22,374 nucleotides of DNA from RGIG3040 sp964410675 (GTDB lineage Bacteria > Bacillota > Clostridia > Lachnospirales > Lachnospiraceae). Under the pieces are notes generated by a model. It saw only the letters and a list, made by a program, of their open reading frames with translations, searched no databases and was not told where the DNA came from. A program made the position numbers and the translations under genes. Below are positions 1 to 7,031 of this stretch, in pieces (positions within the stretch are counted from its first letter, which is position 1; each line of letters opens with the position of its first letter). Location: contig CAYPIB010000042.1 in the NCBI GenBank assembly GCA_964410675.1, positions 1 through 22,374 of the forward strand. Direction: 5' to 3'.

Positions 1-973
1 CAAGCTTTGCAAATTTTCCTCTCTCCGTACCGGCTGTTACCGTAATAAACGGATAGTCTCCACGGCTGCTGGCAACAGTATTAAACTTATATTCCCATCC
101 CTGGAACCCTTGTTCATACTCTCTGACAACATCCGCATATGCCTCTGCTTCCGCGCTCTCTTTATCAATTCCTAACCGAATATACTTTTCAATGTTTTTT
201 TCATAAGATTTTATTGCATAAGGTTCTAATATCTTATCGACACTTGGTACTGTAAAACCGCCATACTGCTGACTTGCTGCTGAAAGAACAATATCACCGA
301 TCACGTCAAAAGCAACATCCAGTGATTTTGGCTCATTATACCAAATGTTTCCCATTTCAAACCCACCGGATAAAACATTTTCTACGTCAAACAGACAACA
401 GTTCATCGTGTCACGTCTTGCCGACATATCATGCACATAAATATACCCATCTCTGCATGCCTGAATTTCTTCCGTCGTCATAAAAAACTTTTGATATAAT
501 TCTTTATTTAACTGATTAAATATGAGACTTCTCTTTGTCGATACTAATGCTGAATCTGTATTGGCATTTTCTTTGTCACCAACATACATAATGGATTGAC
601 TCTTTTTATATACATCATCAAGCATCCTAACAAAATCCTGCTTATAATTACGGTAGTCCCGATAACTTTTTGCAACAATTGGTTTAACTTCCTCCAGTGC
701 ACTCTCTACGATATTGTGCATTACCGGAATCGGTATTCTATCTTTTTTAAGCTCATCTACTTTATCTACAACATATTGACAGATGTGCCTTTTCTCATCC
801 TCTGTAAATTCTGTCAGGGCACGGTATGCTGACTTTCCAACAGCATCAATGACCTTTTGAACATTGAACTCTTCCTCGCTCCAGTCCTTTTTAATCATTT
901 TTACATTCATCTGCGGCTTATATTCTTGACCATAATCAACCGTATCCGATACGGCTCCTGTCTCGTTTGCCAT
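1..973 (-). CDS. nrdD: Anaerobic ribonucleoside-triphosphate reductase, N-terminal part
   Basis: Class III ribonucleotide reductase, a glycyl-radical enzyme that reduces ribonucleoside triphosphates to deoxyribonucleotides without oxygen. An open frame runs from an ATG at 973 to the window edge, giving 324 residues of a protein that normally has roughly 700 or more; the C-terminal glycyl-radical region is outside. Residues about 22-115 look like an ATP-cone allosteric domain (KKDWSEEEF, FNVQKVIDAV). Residues about 185-250 contain the reductase core segment with DTMNCCLFDVENVL, GGFEMGNIWYNEPKSL and SAASQQYGGFTVPSVDKIL, typical of the clostridial form. The start is set by GGAGG (rc of 981-985) eight bases before the ATG. 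The gene has its own promoter with NrdR-like boxes. The activase gene nrdG often follows nrdD but would lie beyond the left edge. Confidence 0.95.
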   Translation of the reverse strand, partial: MANETGAVSDTVDYGQEYKPQMNVKMIKKDWSEEEFNVQKVIDAVGKSAYRALTEFTEDEKRHICQYVVDKVDELKKDRIPIPVMHNIVESALEEVKPIVAKSYRDYRNYKQDFVRMLDDVYKKSQSIMYVGDKENANTDSALVSTKRSLIFNQLNKELYQKFFMTTEEIQACRDGYIYVHDMSARRDTMNCCLFDVENVLSGGFEMGNIWYNEPKSLDVAFDVIGDIVLSAASQQYGGFTVPSVDKILEPYAIKSYEKNIEKYIRLGIDKESAEAEAYADVVREYEQGFQGWEYKFNTVASSRGDYPFITVTAGTERGKFAKL

Positions 974-1035
974 AAAAATTCCTCCATTCAATCCTACCTG
1001 TTTCTACTGTGAAACATTTCTCTTGCTATTTATCT

Positions 1036-1084
1036 ACATACTATATTGTGTCCTGAAACCTCGCCCAAGCACTATATATTGTGG
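1036..1084. promoter_or_regulatory. Pair of NrdR-like boxes downstream of the nrdD promoter
   Basis: Two 16-bp sites, ACATACTATATTGTGT at 1036-1051 and GCACTATATATTGTGG at 1069-1084, each match the known NrdR consensus (acaCwAtATaTwgtgt) at about 14 of 16 positions. They are 33 bp apart, about three helical turns, as in known tandem NrdR boxes. They lie at about +5 to +53 of the predicted nrdD transcript, where bound NrdR (the Zn-ribbon/ATP-cone repressor of ribonucleotide reductase genes) would block initiation or early elongation. The match is seen directly; control by NrdR is inference from the known motif. Confidence 0.8.
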
Positions 1085-1094
1085 TACGATTTCA

Positions 1095-1123
1095 AGTATA
1101 AAATATTACCACTTCCATGTCAA
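1095..1123 (-). promoter_or_regulatory. Sigma-A promoter of nrdD
   Basis: On the minus strand TTGACA (rc of 1118-1123) is separated by 17 bases from TATACT (rc of 1095-1100). This is a perfect -35 and a 5/6 -10 at ideal spacing. The predicted start of transcription is near 1088, giving a leader of about 115 nt before the nrdD ATG at 973. Confidence 0.8.
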
Positions 1124-1148
1124 TCAATTTGGGACATGAAAATTGTAC

Positions 1149-1188
1149 AAAAAAAGAACAGTGAATTTAGCAGTAATTTCTGTTCTTT
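1149..1188 (-). terminator. Intrinsic terminator after the aminotransferase operon
   Basis: Minus-strand hairpin with a 9-bp stem, AAAGAACAG (rc of 1180-1188) against CTGTTCTTT (rc of 1153-1161), and an 18-nt loop. It runs straight into a T run (A at 1149-1155 on the plus strand). It sits about 30 bp after the aminotransferase stop and just before the nrdD promoter, so it insulates nrdD from read-through. Confidence 0.75.
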
Positions 1189-1217
1189 CAATTATCTGCT
1201 TATTATAAATGTTTTTT

Positions 1218-2387
1218 TCAAATTAGTATTTTGCTTTCCTTTATTGCATCTACCGCTTCCTTTATGATGGAAACGGACAGAACAAGAGCAAATCTGACAT
1301 AACCTGTCCCAAGCGAACCAAAGCTGCTTCCGGGAGTACAAATAACACCAGTCTTGTCCATTAATTCCATCACAAAAGTAACATCATCCTGATTATATTT
1401 TTCCGGAATTTTGGCCCAGGCAAACATCGTTCCTTCACTTCGTTTAAATTCCCAGCCGATTTGCGTCAATCCGTCACAAAGTGCATTGCGCCGCCTTTCA
1501 TATTGCCGGCACTGTTCTATAACCTGGTTATCCGGCCCGGTCAAAGCAGCAATTGCACCATATTGTACGGGAAGGAATGTTCCGTAATCAATTTGTGAGC
1601 GAAGCTTTTTAAAATTTTGAACGACAACTTCATTTCCCGCAAGAAATCCCACTCTTGCCCCGGTATAGTTAAAAGATTTTGACAGTGAATAAAATTCTAC
1701 CGCAATTTCTTTTGCTCCGTCATAAGAAAGAATCGAACGTCCAATTTCGCCGTCATAAATAATATCTGAATACGCATTATCATGAATAATCCAGATTTCA
1801 TTTTCCTTTGCCCATGCAATCAGTTCTTCATAAAAAGACTGTGGTGCCGCTTTACAAACAGGATTCAAAGGATATGAAACAATGATAAACTTAGCACGTT
1901 TCACAATATCCTCAGGCAGCTTGTCAAGCTGCGGCAAATACTCATTTTCCTCCAGTAAATCATAAGTATGCACGTCTGCATAAGCGAGCATCGGACCAAT
2001 TTCAAAAATAGGATATCCGGGATTTGGAACTAAGACAACATCACCGGGATTGCACATCAAAAGCCCAATATGTGAAATGCCCTCTTGTGACCCATAAACC
2101 GAAGTAACCTCTTCTTTGCTTAAAACGACGTCATAACGCTTCTTAAAGCGCTCTATAACCGCTTCTGTAAGCTCCGGCAGATCCGTTAAAGCATATTTAT
2201 AGTTTTCCGGCTTTGCCGCCGCTTCTATGACTGCTTCCATGATATGTCCTGCCGGCTTAAAATCAGGTGTTCCGACTGAGAAATTATATACTGTTTTTCC
2301 TTCTTTTATCAGCTGAGCCTTTTTTTCATTTAAAACCTGAAAAATTCCTTCTTCAAACTGATTCATATGTTCTGAAAATGGTTTCAT
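1218..2387 (-). CDS. Class I/II PLP-dependent aminotransferase
   Basis: Fold-type I aminotransferase, 389 aa, using pyridoxal phosphate to move an amino group between an amino acid and a 2-oxo acid. Substrate is not clear; the sequence is of the aspartate/aromatic/LL-diaminopimelate aminotransferase-like type. Visible features are the N-terminal NFSVGTPDF segment (about 35-43), GSQEG for phosphate binding (99-103), SYPLNPV (171-177, in place of the common YPNNPTG), HDNAYSD (202-208), the Schiff-base lysine in SLSKSFNYTGARVGF (K237), and the substrate-carboxylate arginine in YVRFALV near the end. The start chosen is the ATG at 2387, preceded by AAAGGAG at 11-base spacing. An in-frame ATG at 2414 has no Shine-Dalgarno. 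The gene follows the WYL regulator and overlaps it or abuts it depending on the start, so the two are probably one transcript, ending at the hairpin at 1149-1188. Confidence 0.88.
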   Translation of the reverse strand: MKPFSEHMNQFEEGIFQVLNEKKAQLIKEGKTVYNFSVGTPDFKPAGHIMEAVIEAAAKPENYKYALTDLPELTEAVIERFKKRYDVVLSKEEVTSVYGSQEGISHIGLLMCNPGDVVLVPNPGYPIFEIGPMLAYADVHTYDLLEENEYLPQLDKLPEDIVKRAKFIIVSYPLNPVCKAAPQSFYEELIAWAKENEIWIIHDNAYSDIIYDGEIGRSILSYDGAKEIAVEFYSLSKSFNYTGARVGFLAGNEVVVQNFKKLRSQIDYGTFLPVQYGAIAALTGPDNQVIEQCRQYERRRNALCDGLTQIGWEFKRSEGTMFAWAKIPEKYNQDDVTFVMELMDKTGVICTPGSSFGSLGTGYVRFALVLSVSIIKEAVDAIKESKILI

Positions 2388-2403
2388 ACTATTTAGTACT
2401 CCT

Positions 2404-3396
2404 TTAATTCTCATATTGTCTTAACAGCATACTCAAATATTCACCGTACTCGCTGCGTACCTCTTCCGGCTTGTCAATCACAACACCCGCGCCAAGACCG
2501 GTCAGCCAGCCAAAAAATTGTCCGCTGACGGCAACTTTAAGACGCGCACTAAAATCTTCTTCGCTTCGCTTTCGCATATCTACTTCTTTACCAAACCGGT
2601 CAATGACAACACCTGCTAAATGGTTAGGGAATATTACCGTAACCGTTTCCTCCCTGCCGCGAAACATGCCAAAAGTCTTGTTCGAATATTTTACTGATTC
2701 AATATCCAAAAACTGATTCACATCCGTTCTTTGATTTTCAAGAAGTGATATACTTCCCATTTTATCAACTCTAAAATGTTTTATCATCTGTTCTTTTTCA
2801 TCATATGCAATTAAATAATAGTTTTCGTCATTCCACATCAAAATATGCGGACTAACGATATAACTATCCGCTCCCTTTTTCTTTTGAAGCTCTTTTTCCA
2901 CATTCCAAAAATAATAATCAAAAGAAATCTGAAGGTCCTCCTGAATTGCCCGGTGAAGATAATCGACATTATAATAAATACTTTCATTTTCAGTTTTAAT
3001 CCGGTCAGACACATAAACTTGACGGCTTAGCTGCTTTGCATCATAATTGCTTGCTAAACCGGTTAATTTTTTTATCAGTTCTCTGGATTTCTTTTGGGTA
3101 ATAAACTTGGCGGCCTGCACCGCATCAACTAAAAGCTTCAATTCGGGAAGTTCAAAGGTTCGGGAAATCAGCCTGTAGCCGCCATTTACTTTTTCCTTTG
3201 AGCTTTCAATCTCATATCCGAACCTTCTCAGCTCCTCTATATCACTATAAATACTTTTTCTTTCCGCATTTACATCATAGTGCTCTAATTCCTTAATCAG
3301 CTCGGCCGTTGTAATGCCATGCTCCCCGTTTGTCTTTTTTTGCAAAATATCTAATATGTACAAAAGTTTTAGTTTTTGATTGTTTCCCCTTGCCAT
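2404..3396 (-). CDS. HTH/WYL-domain transcriptional regulator
   Basis: DNA-binding regulator of about 330 aa with the usual DeoR-like winged helix plus WYL arrangement. Residues about 7-75 form the HTH (QKLKLLYILDIL, then ERKSIYSDIEELRRFGYEI and a GGYRL wing). The WYL domain covers about 145-225 (SFDYYF, MWNDENYYLIAYDE with YYL in the W-Y-L position, and IKHFRVDKM with the conserved arginine). A C-terminal WCX-like extension follows. WYL domains generally sense a small ligand, often nucleic-acid or nucleotide related; the ligand here is unknown. The start is taken as the ATG at 3396 because MARGNNQKLKLLY is a typical family beginning; the in-frame GTG at 3417 lies inside the GGGAGG ribosome binding site. 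It overlaps the 3' end of the HAD gene by 28 bp, which implies coupled expression. Confidence 0.88.
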   Translation of the reverse strand: MARGNNQKLKLLYILDILQKKTNGEHGITTAELIKELEHYDVNAERKSIYSDIEELRRFGYEIESSKEKVNGGYRLISRTFELPELKLLVDAVQAAKFITQKKSRELIKKLTGLASNYDAKQLSRQVYVSDRIKTENESIYYNVDYLHRAIQEDLQISFDYYFWNVEKELQKKKGADSYIVSPHILMWNDENYYLIAYDEKEQMIKHFRVDKMGSISLLENQRTDVNQFLDIESVKYSNKTFGMFRGREETVTVIFPNHLAGVVIDRFGKEVDMRKRSEEDFSARLKVAVSGQFFGWLTGLGAGVVIDKPEEVRSEYGEYLSMLLRQYEN

Positions 3397-4118
3397 AAAA
3401 TATCTTCTGCCTCCCACAAATTCTTTATTTCATAATCTGCCACTGCACTTGTTTTATTTTGCAGTCCCTCCGGATTATACCAACAACTTTCAATTCCGGC
3501 ATTATTACCGCCTAAAATATCACTTGTCAGCGAATCACCGATAATAATTACCTTATCTTTATCAAATTGAGGAATTCGCGAAAAGCAAGTTTCAAAAAAC
3601 TGTTTACTTGGTTTAGGAATTCCAATTTCTTCTGAAATAAATATGCCATCGACAACATCGGTCAATCCGGAAAGCTTTAACTTATTTTCTTGTGTCCATG
3701 CTTCTCCGTTTGTTACTATATATTGCTTAAAATCCTTTTTAAGTTTCATACATAATTCATAAGCATTATCCTTAAAAAAATAAACCGATCCCAGATTCCT
3801 TTGGTAAATCGGCTGAAAATCCTTAATTTGAATTTTACTTGTTTTATCAATATCTTCCTTTGACAAAAATCCGGATTCATTTTGAATAACAGCAAAAAAT
3901 TCTTCAAAACGCGCAAACAATAAGTCTTTTTTTGTGATTTCGCATTTCTCCAGCCTCTTCCAATAAGATTCATTAATGACAGAATACCGCTCAACGACTT
4001 TGTCACTAATATTAATATTATAAGCCCCAAATGCTTCTTTTAGCGCAAACTTTTGGGACTGCAAAAAATCAAGCAGCGTCCCATCAACATCCCATAAAAT
4101 AGTATCATATCTCTTCAT
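3369..4118 (-). CDS. HAD-superfamily hydrolase of the YjjG/YfnB 5'-nucleotidase type
   Basis: Protein of 249 aa with all HAD motifs: motif I DVDGTLLD (nucleophile D10, D12), motif II IVTNGEA (T136), motif III lysine in GIPKPSKQF (K169), and motif IV IIIGDSLTSDILGG (D195, D200). The helical cap after motif I (VVERYSVINESYWKRLEKCEIT) matches the YjjG/YfnB noncanonical pyrimidine nucleotidase family, whose members dephosphorylate nucleoside monophosphates, including damaged pyrimidine forms. The substrate here is inferred from family only. The start is the ATG at 4118 with AGAGGA six bases upstream; an in-frame upstream start at 4136 is less well placed. The gene heads the HAD-WYL-aminotransferase operon. 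I could not find a convincing promoter for it: the best TTGACA lies so close that its -10 would fall on the start codon, so read-through from the previous operon may contribute. Confidence 0.88.
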   Translation of the reverse strand: MKRYDTILWDVDGTLLDFLQSQKFALKEAFGAYNINISDKVVERYSVINESYWKRLEKCEITKKDLLFARFEEFFAVIQNESGFLSKEDIDKTSKIQIKDFQPIYQRNLGSVYFFKDNAYELCMKLKKDFKQYIVTNGEAWTQENKLKLSGLTDVVDGIFISEEIGIPKPSKQFFETCFSRIPQFDKDKVIIIGDSLTSDILGGNNAGIESCWYNPEGLQNKTSAVADYEIKNLWEAEDILWQGETIKN

Positions 4119-4147
4119 AACATATCCTCTAACCAATTCCTGTCAAA

Positions 4148-4175
4148 TAAAAAAGGTATCCCTAAGAACACCTTT
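4148..4175 (-). terminator. Intrinsic terminator after the nucleoside-salvage/MutS-like operon
   Basis: On the minus strand AAAGGTGTTC pairs with GGATACCTTT (10 pairs including two G-U pairs, loop TTAG) and is followed by a T-rich tract (TTTTTTATTT). It lies about 30 bp after the stop of the 55-aa gene and 30 bp before the HAD gene. Confidence 0.8.
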
Positions 4176-4206
4176 ACTTTTACTATAATTTTCTCAGAAA
4201 AAATGA

Positions 4207-4374
4207 CTACTGTTTATTGTTTTCTATTGCATTTACTTCATCATCCATTTTGGCATCAGTATGCTTTCTCATAGTAATACCAATGAAAACAGCCGCAACA
4301 ACAATTGCTGCCATGACAATAAATACCAATAAATAAGATAAAAAGGAATTTAAAAACAAAGTAAAATTAATCAT
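4207..4374 (-). CDS. Small single-pass membrane protein, 55 aa
   Basis: Short gene with a strong ribosome binding site: AAGGAG (rc of 4380-4385) five bases before the ATG at 4374, and a stop TAG at 4207-4209. The product begins MINFTLFLNSFLSYLLVFIV, continues with a second hydrophobic stretch MAAIVVAAVFIGITM, then a basic MRKH and a short acidic, polar tail ending ENNKQ. It reads as one long transmembrane helix (about residues 4-35) with a small cytoplasmic tail. Small proteins of this build are common in Lachnospiraceae and are sometimes mislabelled 'vanadium nitrogenase' in databases; nothing here supports that name. It follows rnhA by 47 bp with no terminator between and is the last gene before the hairpin at 4148-4175. 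Function unknown. Confidence 0.75.
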   Translation of the reverse strand: MINFTLFLNSFLSYLLVFIVMAAIVVAAVFIGITMRKHTDAKMDDEVNAIENNKQ

Positions 4375-4421
4375 ATTTTCTCCTTACAATAAATATTTTA
4401 AGTTTAAAATTATTACTATAA

Positions 4422-4904
4422 TCATACCACTGATTCTACCTTATCGTCAAGCAGGTTTGTGCCATCCGCCGCATCGGTTGCCAGTTTATCACAGCGCTCA
4501 TTCTGCGTATGTCCTGCATGGCCTTTAATCCACTGAAAGGTAACATGATGCGGTTCTTTTGCCTTTAAAAGACGTTTCCACAAGTCGATATTTTTTACCG
4601 GCTTCTTTTGGCTGTTTTTCCAATTATTTTTTAACCAGCTTCCAATCCAGTTTTGATTAAAAGCGTCTGTTACATATTTAGAATCGGATACAACGACTAC
4701 ATCACATGGTTTTGTCAAAGCTTCCAGTCCTATAATTGCTCCCATAAGCTCCATCCGGTTATTTGTTGTTTTTTTATATCCCGCACTATACTCACGTTCA
4801 TGCAACTGCCCTTTTTTGTCAACATACTGCACAACCGTTCCGTATCCTCCCGGTCCTTCGGGATTCCCTCGTGCCGAGCCGTCCGAATAGATTGTTACTT
4901 TCAT
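4422..4904 (-). CDS. rnhA: Ribonuclease HI
   Basis: RNase HI, 160 aa, cleaves the RNA strand of RNA-DNA hybrids (R-loops, primer remnants). All four catalytic carboxylates are in place: D8 in YSDGSARGNPGP-like YSDGSARGNP, E52 in NNRMELMG, D74 in VSDSKYV and D139 in NERCDKLA. The substrate-handle region about 85-105 is basic and Trp-rich (WIGSWLKNNWKNSQKK), as in the bacterial enzyme, and the flexible-loop histidine segment is FQWIKGHAGH (about 124-132). It has no N-terminal hybrid-binding domain. The start ATG at 4904 overlaps the stop of the upstream MutS-like gene as ATGA, with AGGAAGGG upstream inside that gene's last codons, so the two are translationally coupled. The in-frame TTG at 4925 is unlikely. 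Confidence 0.95.
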   Translation of the reverse strand: MKVTIYSDGSARGNPEGPGGYGTVVQYVDKKGQLHEREYSAGYKKTTNNRMELMGAIIGLEALTKPCDVVVVSDSKYVTDAFNQNWIGSWLKNNWKNSQKKPVKNIDLWKRLLKAKEPHHVTFQWIKGHAGHTQNERCDKLATDAADGTNLLDDKVESVV

Positions 4905-6592
4905 CTTTTCATCCCTTCCTCCCAATTTCCATATGACATGAAATCCTGAGCTCTTTTTTCTGCCATTTCAATTACTTCCTCTTCGTACCTCATTACCCGA
5001 AGCAGCTTAATGGCATTACGCGTTGTCGCCTTTCCTTGCTTAAGCAGATAATTAAATTTCACATCATTATCCAAAATTGTTTCTTCAAAATGGTAGTTGT
5101 CATATTTCGTACTAAGAAGCGTTGTAAGTTCAATATCATGCGTTGCTGCAAAGCACAGACAGTTGCCAGAGGCTAATTTTTTTAATATTTCTGTTGAAGC
5201 TGCAATTCGTTCCACCGTGTTCGTTCCCCGCAGTACTTCATCAATAAAGCATAATACCGGAACCCTTTCATCTGCCGCTGTTGCATCCATGACTCGTTTT
5301 AAAGCCTTAATCTCAACGATAAAATAACTCTCTTTGTTCGTTAAATCATCTTTTAGAGCCATAGAGGAATAAATACGAAAGAAATCTGTTGTATAATCGT
5401 TTGCAAGACAAGTATGAATCGTCTGCGCCATGATTGCATTGACTGCTACTGTTTTTAAAAACGTTGACTTTCCCGAAGCATTGGAACCGGTTAAAAGCAT
5501 TCCTCTTTCATTCTGAAAACTGTTTGCAACCGGCTCTTCAATCAGCGGATGATAAATCTGCTCTGCATAAATGGCCTTCTTTTCTGTAAAGGCCGGTATG
5601 CTATAATAGGATAGACTTTCTCGATATGCCCCAATGGAAATAACGGCTTCCATATTACCAAGCAGATAAAACATTTCCGCAAACTCATCTCTATGTTCTT
5701 TTGCCTCCTTGAGCATATAATAAAATTTGAAAATATCAATGTGCAGACACATTTTCAAATAATCCATTATAATGTCAAGCGGATTCGTTTTTAATCCATT
5801 GTCACCAAAAAGAATAGCAGAATGTTTTGAAAATTTTTTTGTGTTCATTTTCAATTCATTTAATCTGGAAAGTTCATTTTTAAAAACCGGAACATTTATT
5901 TTTTCAAATACATCGATACTTTTAATTATTTTTAATAAATATGAAAAGGTTGTTAAATATGGGGCAATTCGTTTATGCATCGGGAAATACCACATCATAT
6001 TAATTGCTAATAAAGAAAATAATAAGATGATACCGATTGAAAAATTAAAAAACAAATAAACTGCGGCAAAAACAATTGCTGCAAGCATTATTTTATCTTT
6101 CAGAAGTTTTTCTTCCTTTAAATTATTTAAGTAATCAAGATAATCTATAATCGAATGCTTACCGGTACGGCCAATTTGTGCAAACTGTAATTGGAGCCTG
6201 ACACGCTTGTCCTCTTCATTCATAAAATACTGTATCTTTTCTTCCCGCTCATTTAAATTAGCCTCTGCTAACTCGGGATGGCGCAGCATTTGATAAAGAG
6301 CCTCTTCTCCCGCTGCACTAAAGGTATAATCCATTCTCTTGAAAATGCCGTCCATATCTAAATCATTCCATGTAATATCATCGATACAGCCCGGCCTATT
6401 CCCCTTTTTACTTGTATTCGACAGAACCGAAAATCTGCCCTCAGCATATTCTTTATTTGGAGGTTTTCCATAATCCTGCCTGATTTTAATTAAAAATCTC
6501 TTCTTTTCGATCGAATAGTCATACATTCCTTTTAAAAACAAAATAATAAGAAAGAGAATGGCTAATAATAAAAATAGGATATATTCATTCAT
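4901..6592 (-). CDS. Membrane-anchored MutS-family ATPase
   Basis: Protein of 563 aa carrying the MutS C-terminal ATPase domain but not the full mismatch-recognition architecture. Residues 3-21 are a hydrophobic N-terminal helix and about 168-202 hold one or two more transmembrane helices. Residues about 205-340 are helical, in the position of the MutS lever/clamp. The ATPase follows: Walker A GSNASGKST (369-377), Walker B VLCFIDE (446-452) followed by RGTNTVER, and the switch ATHD (483-486). Length is well below MutS1 (about 850) and MutS2 (about 780), and no Smr nuclease domain is present. It belongs to the membrane MutS-like proteins of Gram-positive bacteria, for which I know no settled function; a role in mismatch repair should not be assumed. 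It overlaps cdd upstream (ATGA at 6589-6592) and rnhA downstream (ATGA at 4901-4904). Confidence 0.85.
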   Translation of the reverse strand: MNEYILFLLLAILFLIILFLKGMYDYSIEKKRFLIKIRQDYGKPPNKEYAEGRFSVLSNTSKKGNRPGCIDDITWNDLDMDGIFKRMDYTFSAAGEEALYQMLRHPELAEANLNEREEKIQYFMNEEDKRVRLQLQFAQIGRTGKHSIIDYLDYLNNLKEEKLLKDKIMLAAIVFAAVYLFFNFSIGIILLFSLLAINMMWYFPMHKRIAPYLTTFSYLLKIIKSIDVFEKINVPVFKNELSRLNELKMNTKKFSKHSAILFGDNGLKTNPLDIIMDYLKMCLHIDIFKFYYMLKEAKEHRDEFAEMFYLLGNMEAVISIGAYRESLSYYSIPAFTEKKAIYAEQIYHPLIEEPVANSFQNERGMLLTGSNASGKSTFLKTVAVNAIMAQTIHTCLANDYTTDFFRIYSSMALKDDLTNKESYFIVEIKALKRVMDATAADERVPVLCFIDEVLRGTNTVERIAASTEILKKLASGNCLCFAATHDIELTTLLSTKYDNYHFEETILDNDVKFNYLLKQGKATTRNAIKLLRVMRYEEEVIEMAEKRAQDFMSYGNWEEGMKR

Positions 6593-7014
6593 GATTTTTC
6601 TAAATTTGCCAAACCAAATGCCTCTGGCAGCAACTCCTTTAATGTAAAGATTTTATATTCAGATATACTTTTTGCAACAATAATTTGAAAAGTATCTGAG
6701 TTGCAAAACTCCGCCATTACTTGCCGGCATACACCGCATGGTGCCGCAAAGTCACCATTGCCGTTTCGCTTACCGCCTATAATGGCAATGGCACGGTAGC
6801 TTTTCTTTCCTTCACTGACTGCCTTAAACAGGGCAGTGCGTTCTGCGCAATTGCTTGGGCCATATGCTGCATTTTCAATGTTGCAGCCGGTAAAGATTTC
6901 ACCTTCTGCTGTAAGCAGTGCCGCCCCTACCATATATTCAGAATATGGTGAATAGGAAAATTCCCGTGCTTTCGCAGCCGCTTGGATTAAAGATACAATT
7001 TGCTCATTTTCCAT
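6589..7014 (-). CDS. cdd: Cytidine deaminase
   Basis: Homotetrameric-type cytidine deaminase, 141 aa, converting cytidine and deoxycytidine to uridine and deoxyuridine in pyrimidine salvage. The zinc and catalytic motifs are complete: NCAERTA (C56 ligand, E58 proton shuttle) and PCGVCRQ (C93, C96 ligands). The substrate-binding segment FTGCNIENAAYGPS is also present (about 41-54). The start is the ATG at 7014; AGAGGTG lies six bases upstream, and the in-frame GTG at 7023 is part of that ribosome binding site. It follows the purine nucleoside phosphorylase by 17 bp and overlaps the MutS-like gene downstream, so it belongs to the same operon. Confidence 0.95.
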   Translation of the reverse strand: MENEQIVSLIQAAAKAREFSYSPYSEYMVGAALLTAEGEIFTGCNIENAAYGPSNCAERTALFKAVSEGKKSYRAIAIIGGKRNGNGDFAAPCGVCRQVMAEFCNSDTFQIIVAKSISEYKIFTLKELLPEAFGLANLEKS

Positions 7015-7031
7015 ATAAATCACCTCTTGTC

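Noticed and set aside
4118..4146. TTGACA just upstream of the HAD gene as a promoter
   Set aside because: The matching -10 position would fall on the start codon (TATGTT), leaving no leader or ribosome binding site on the transcript.
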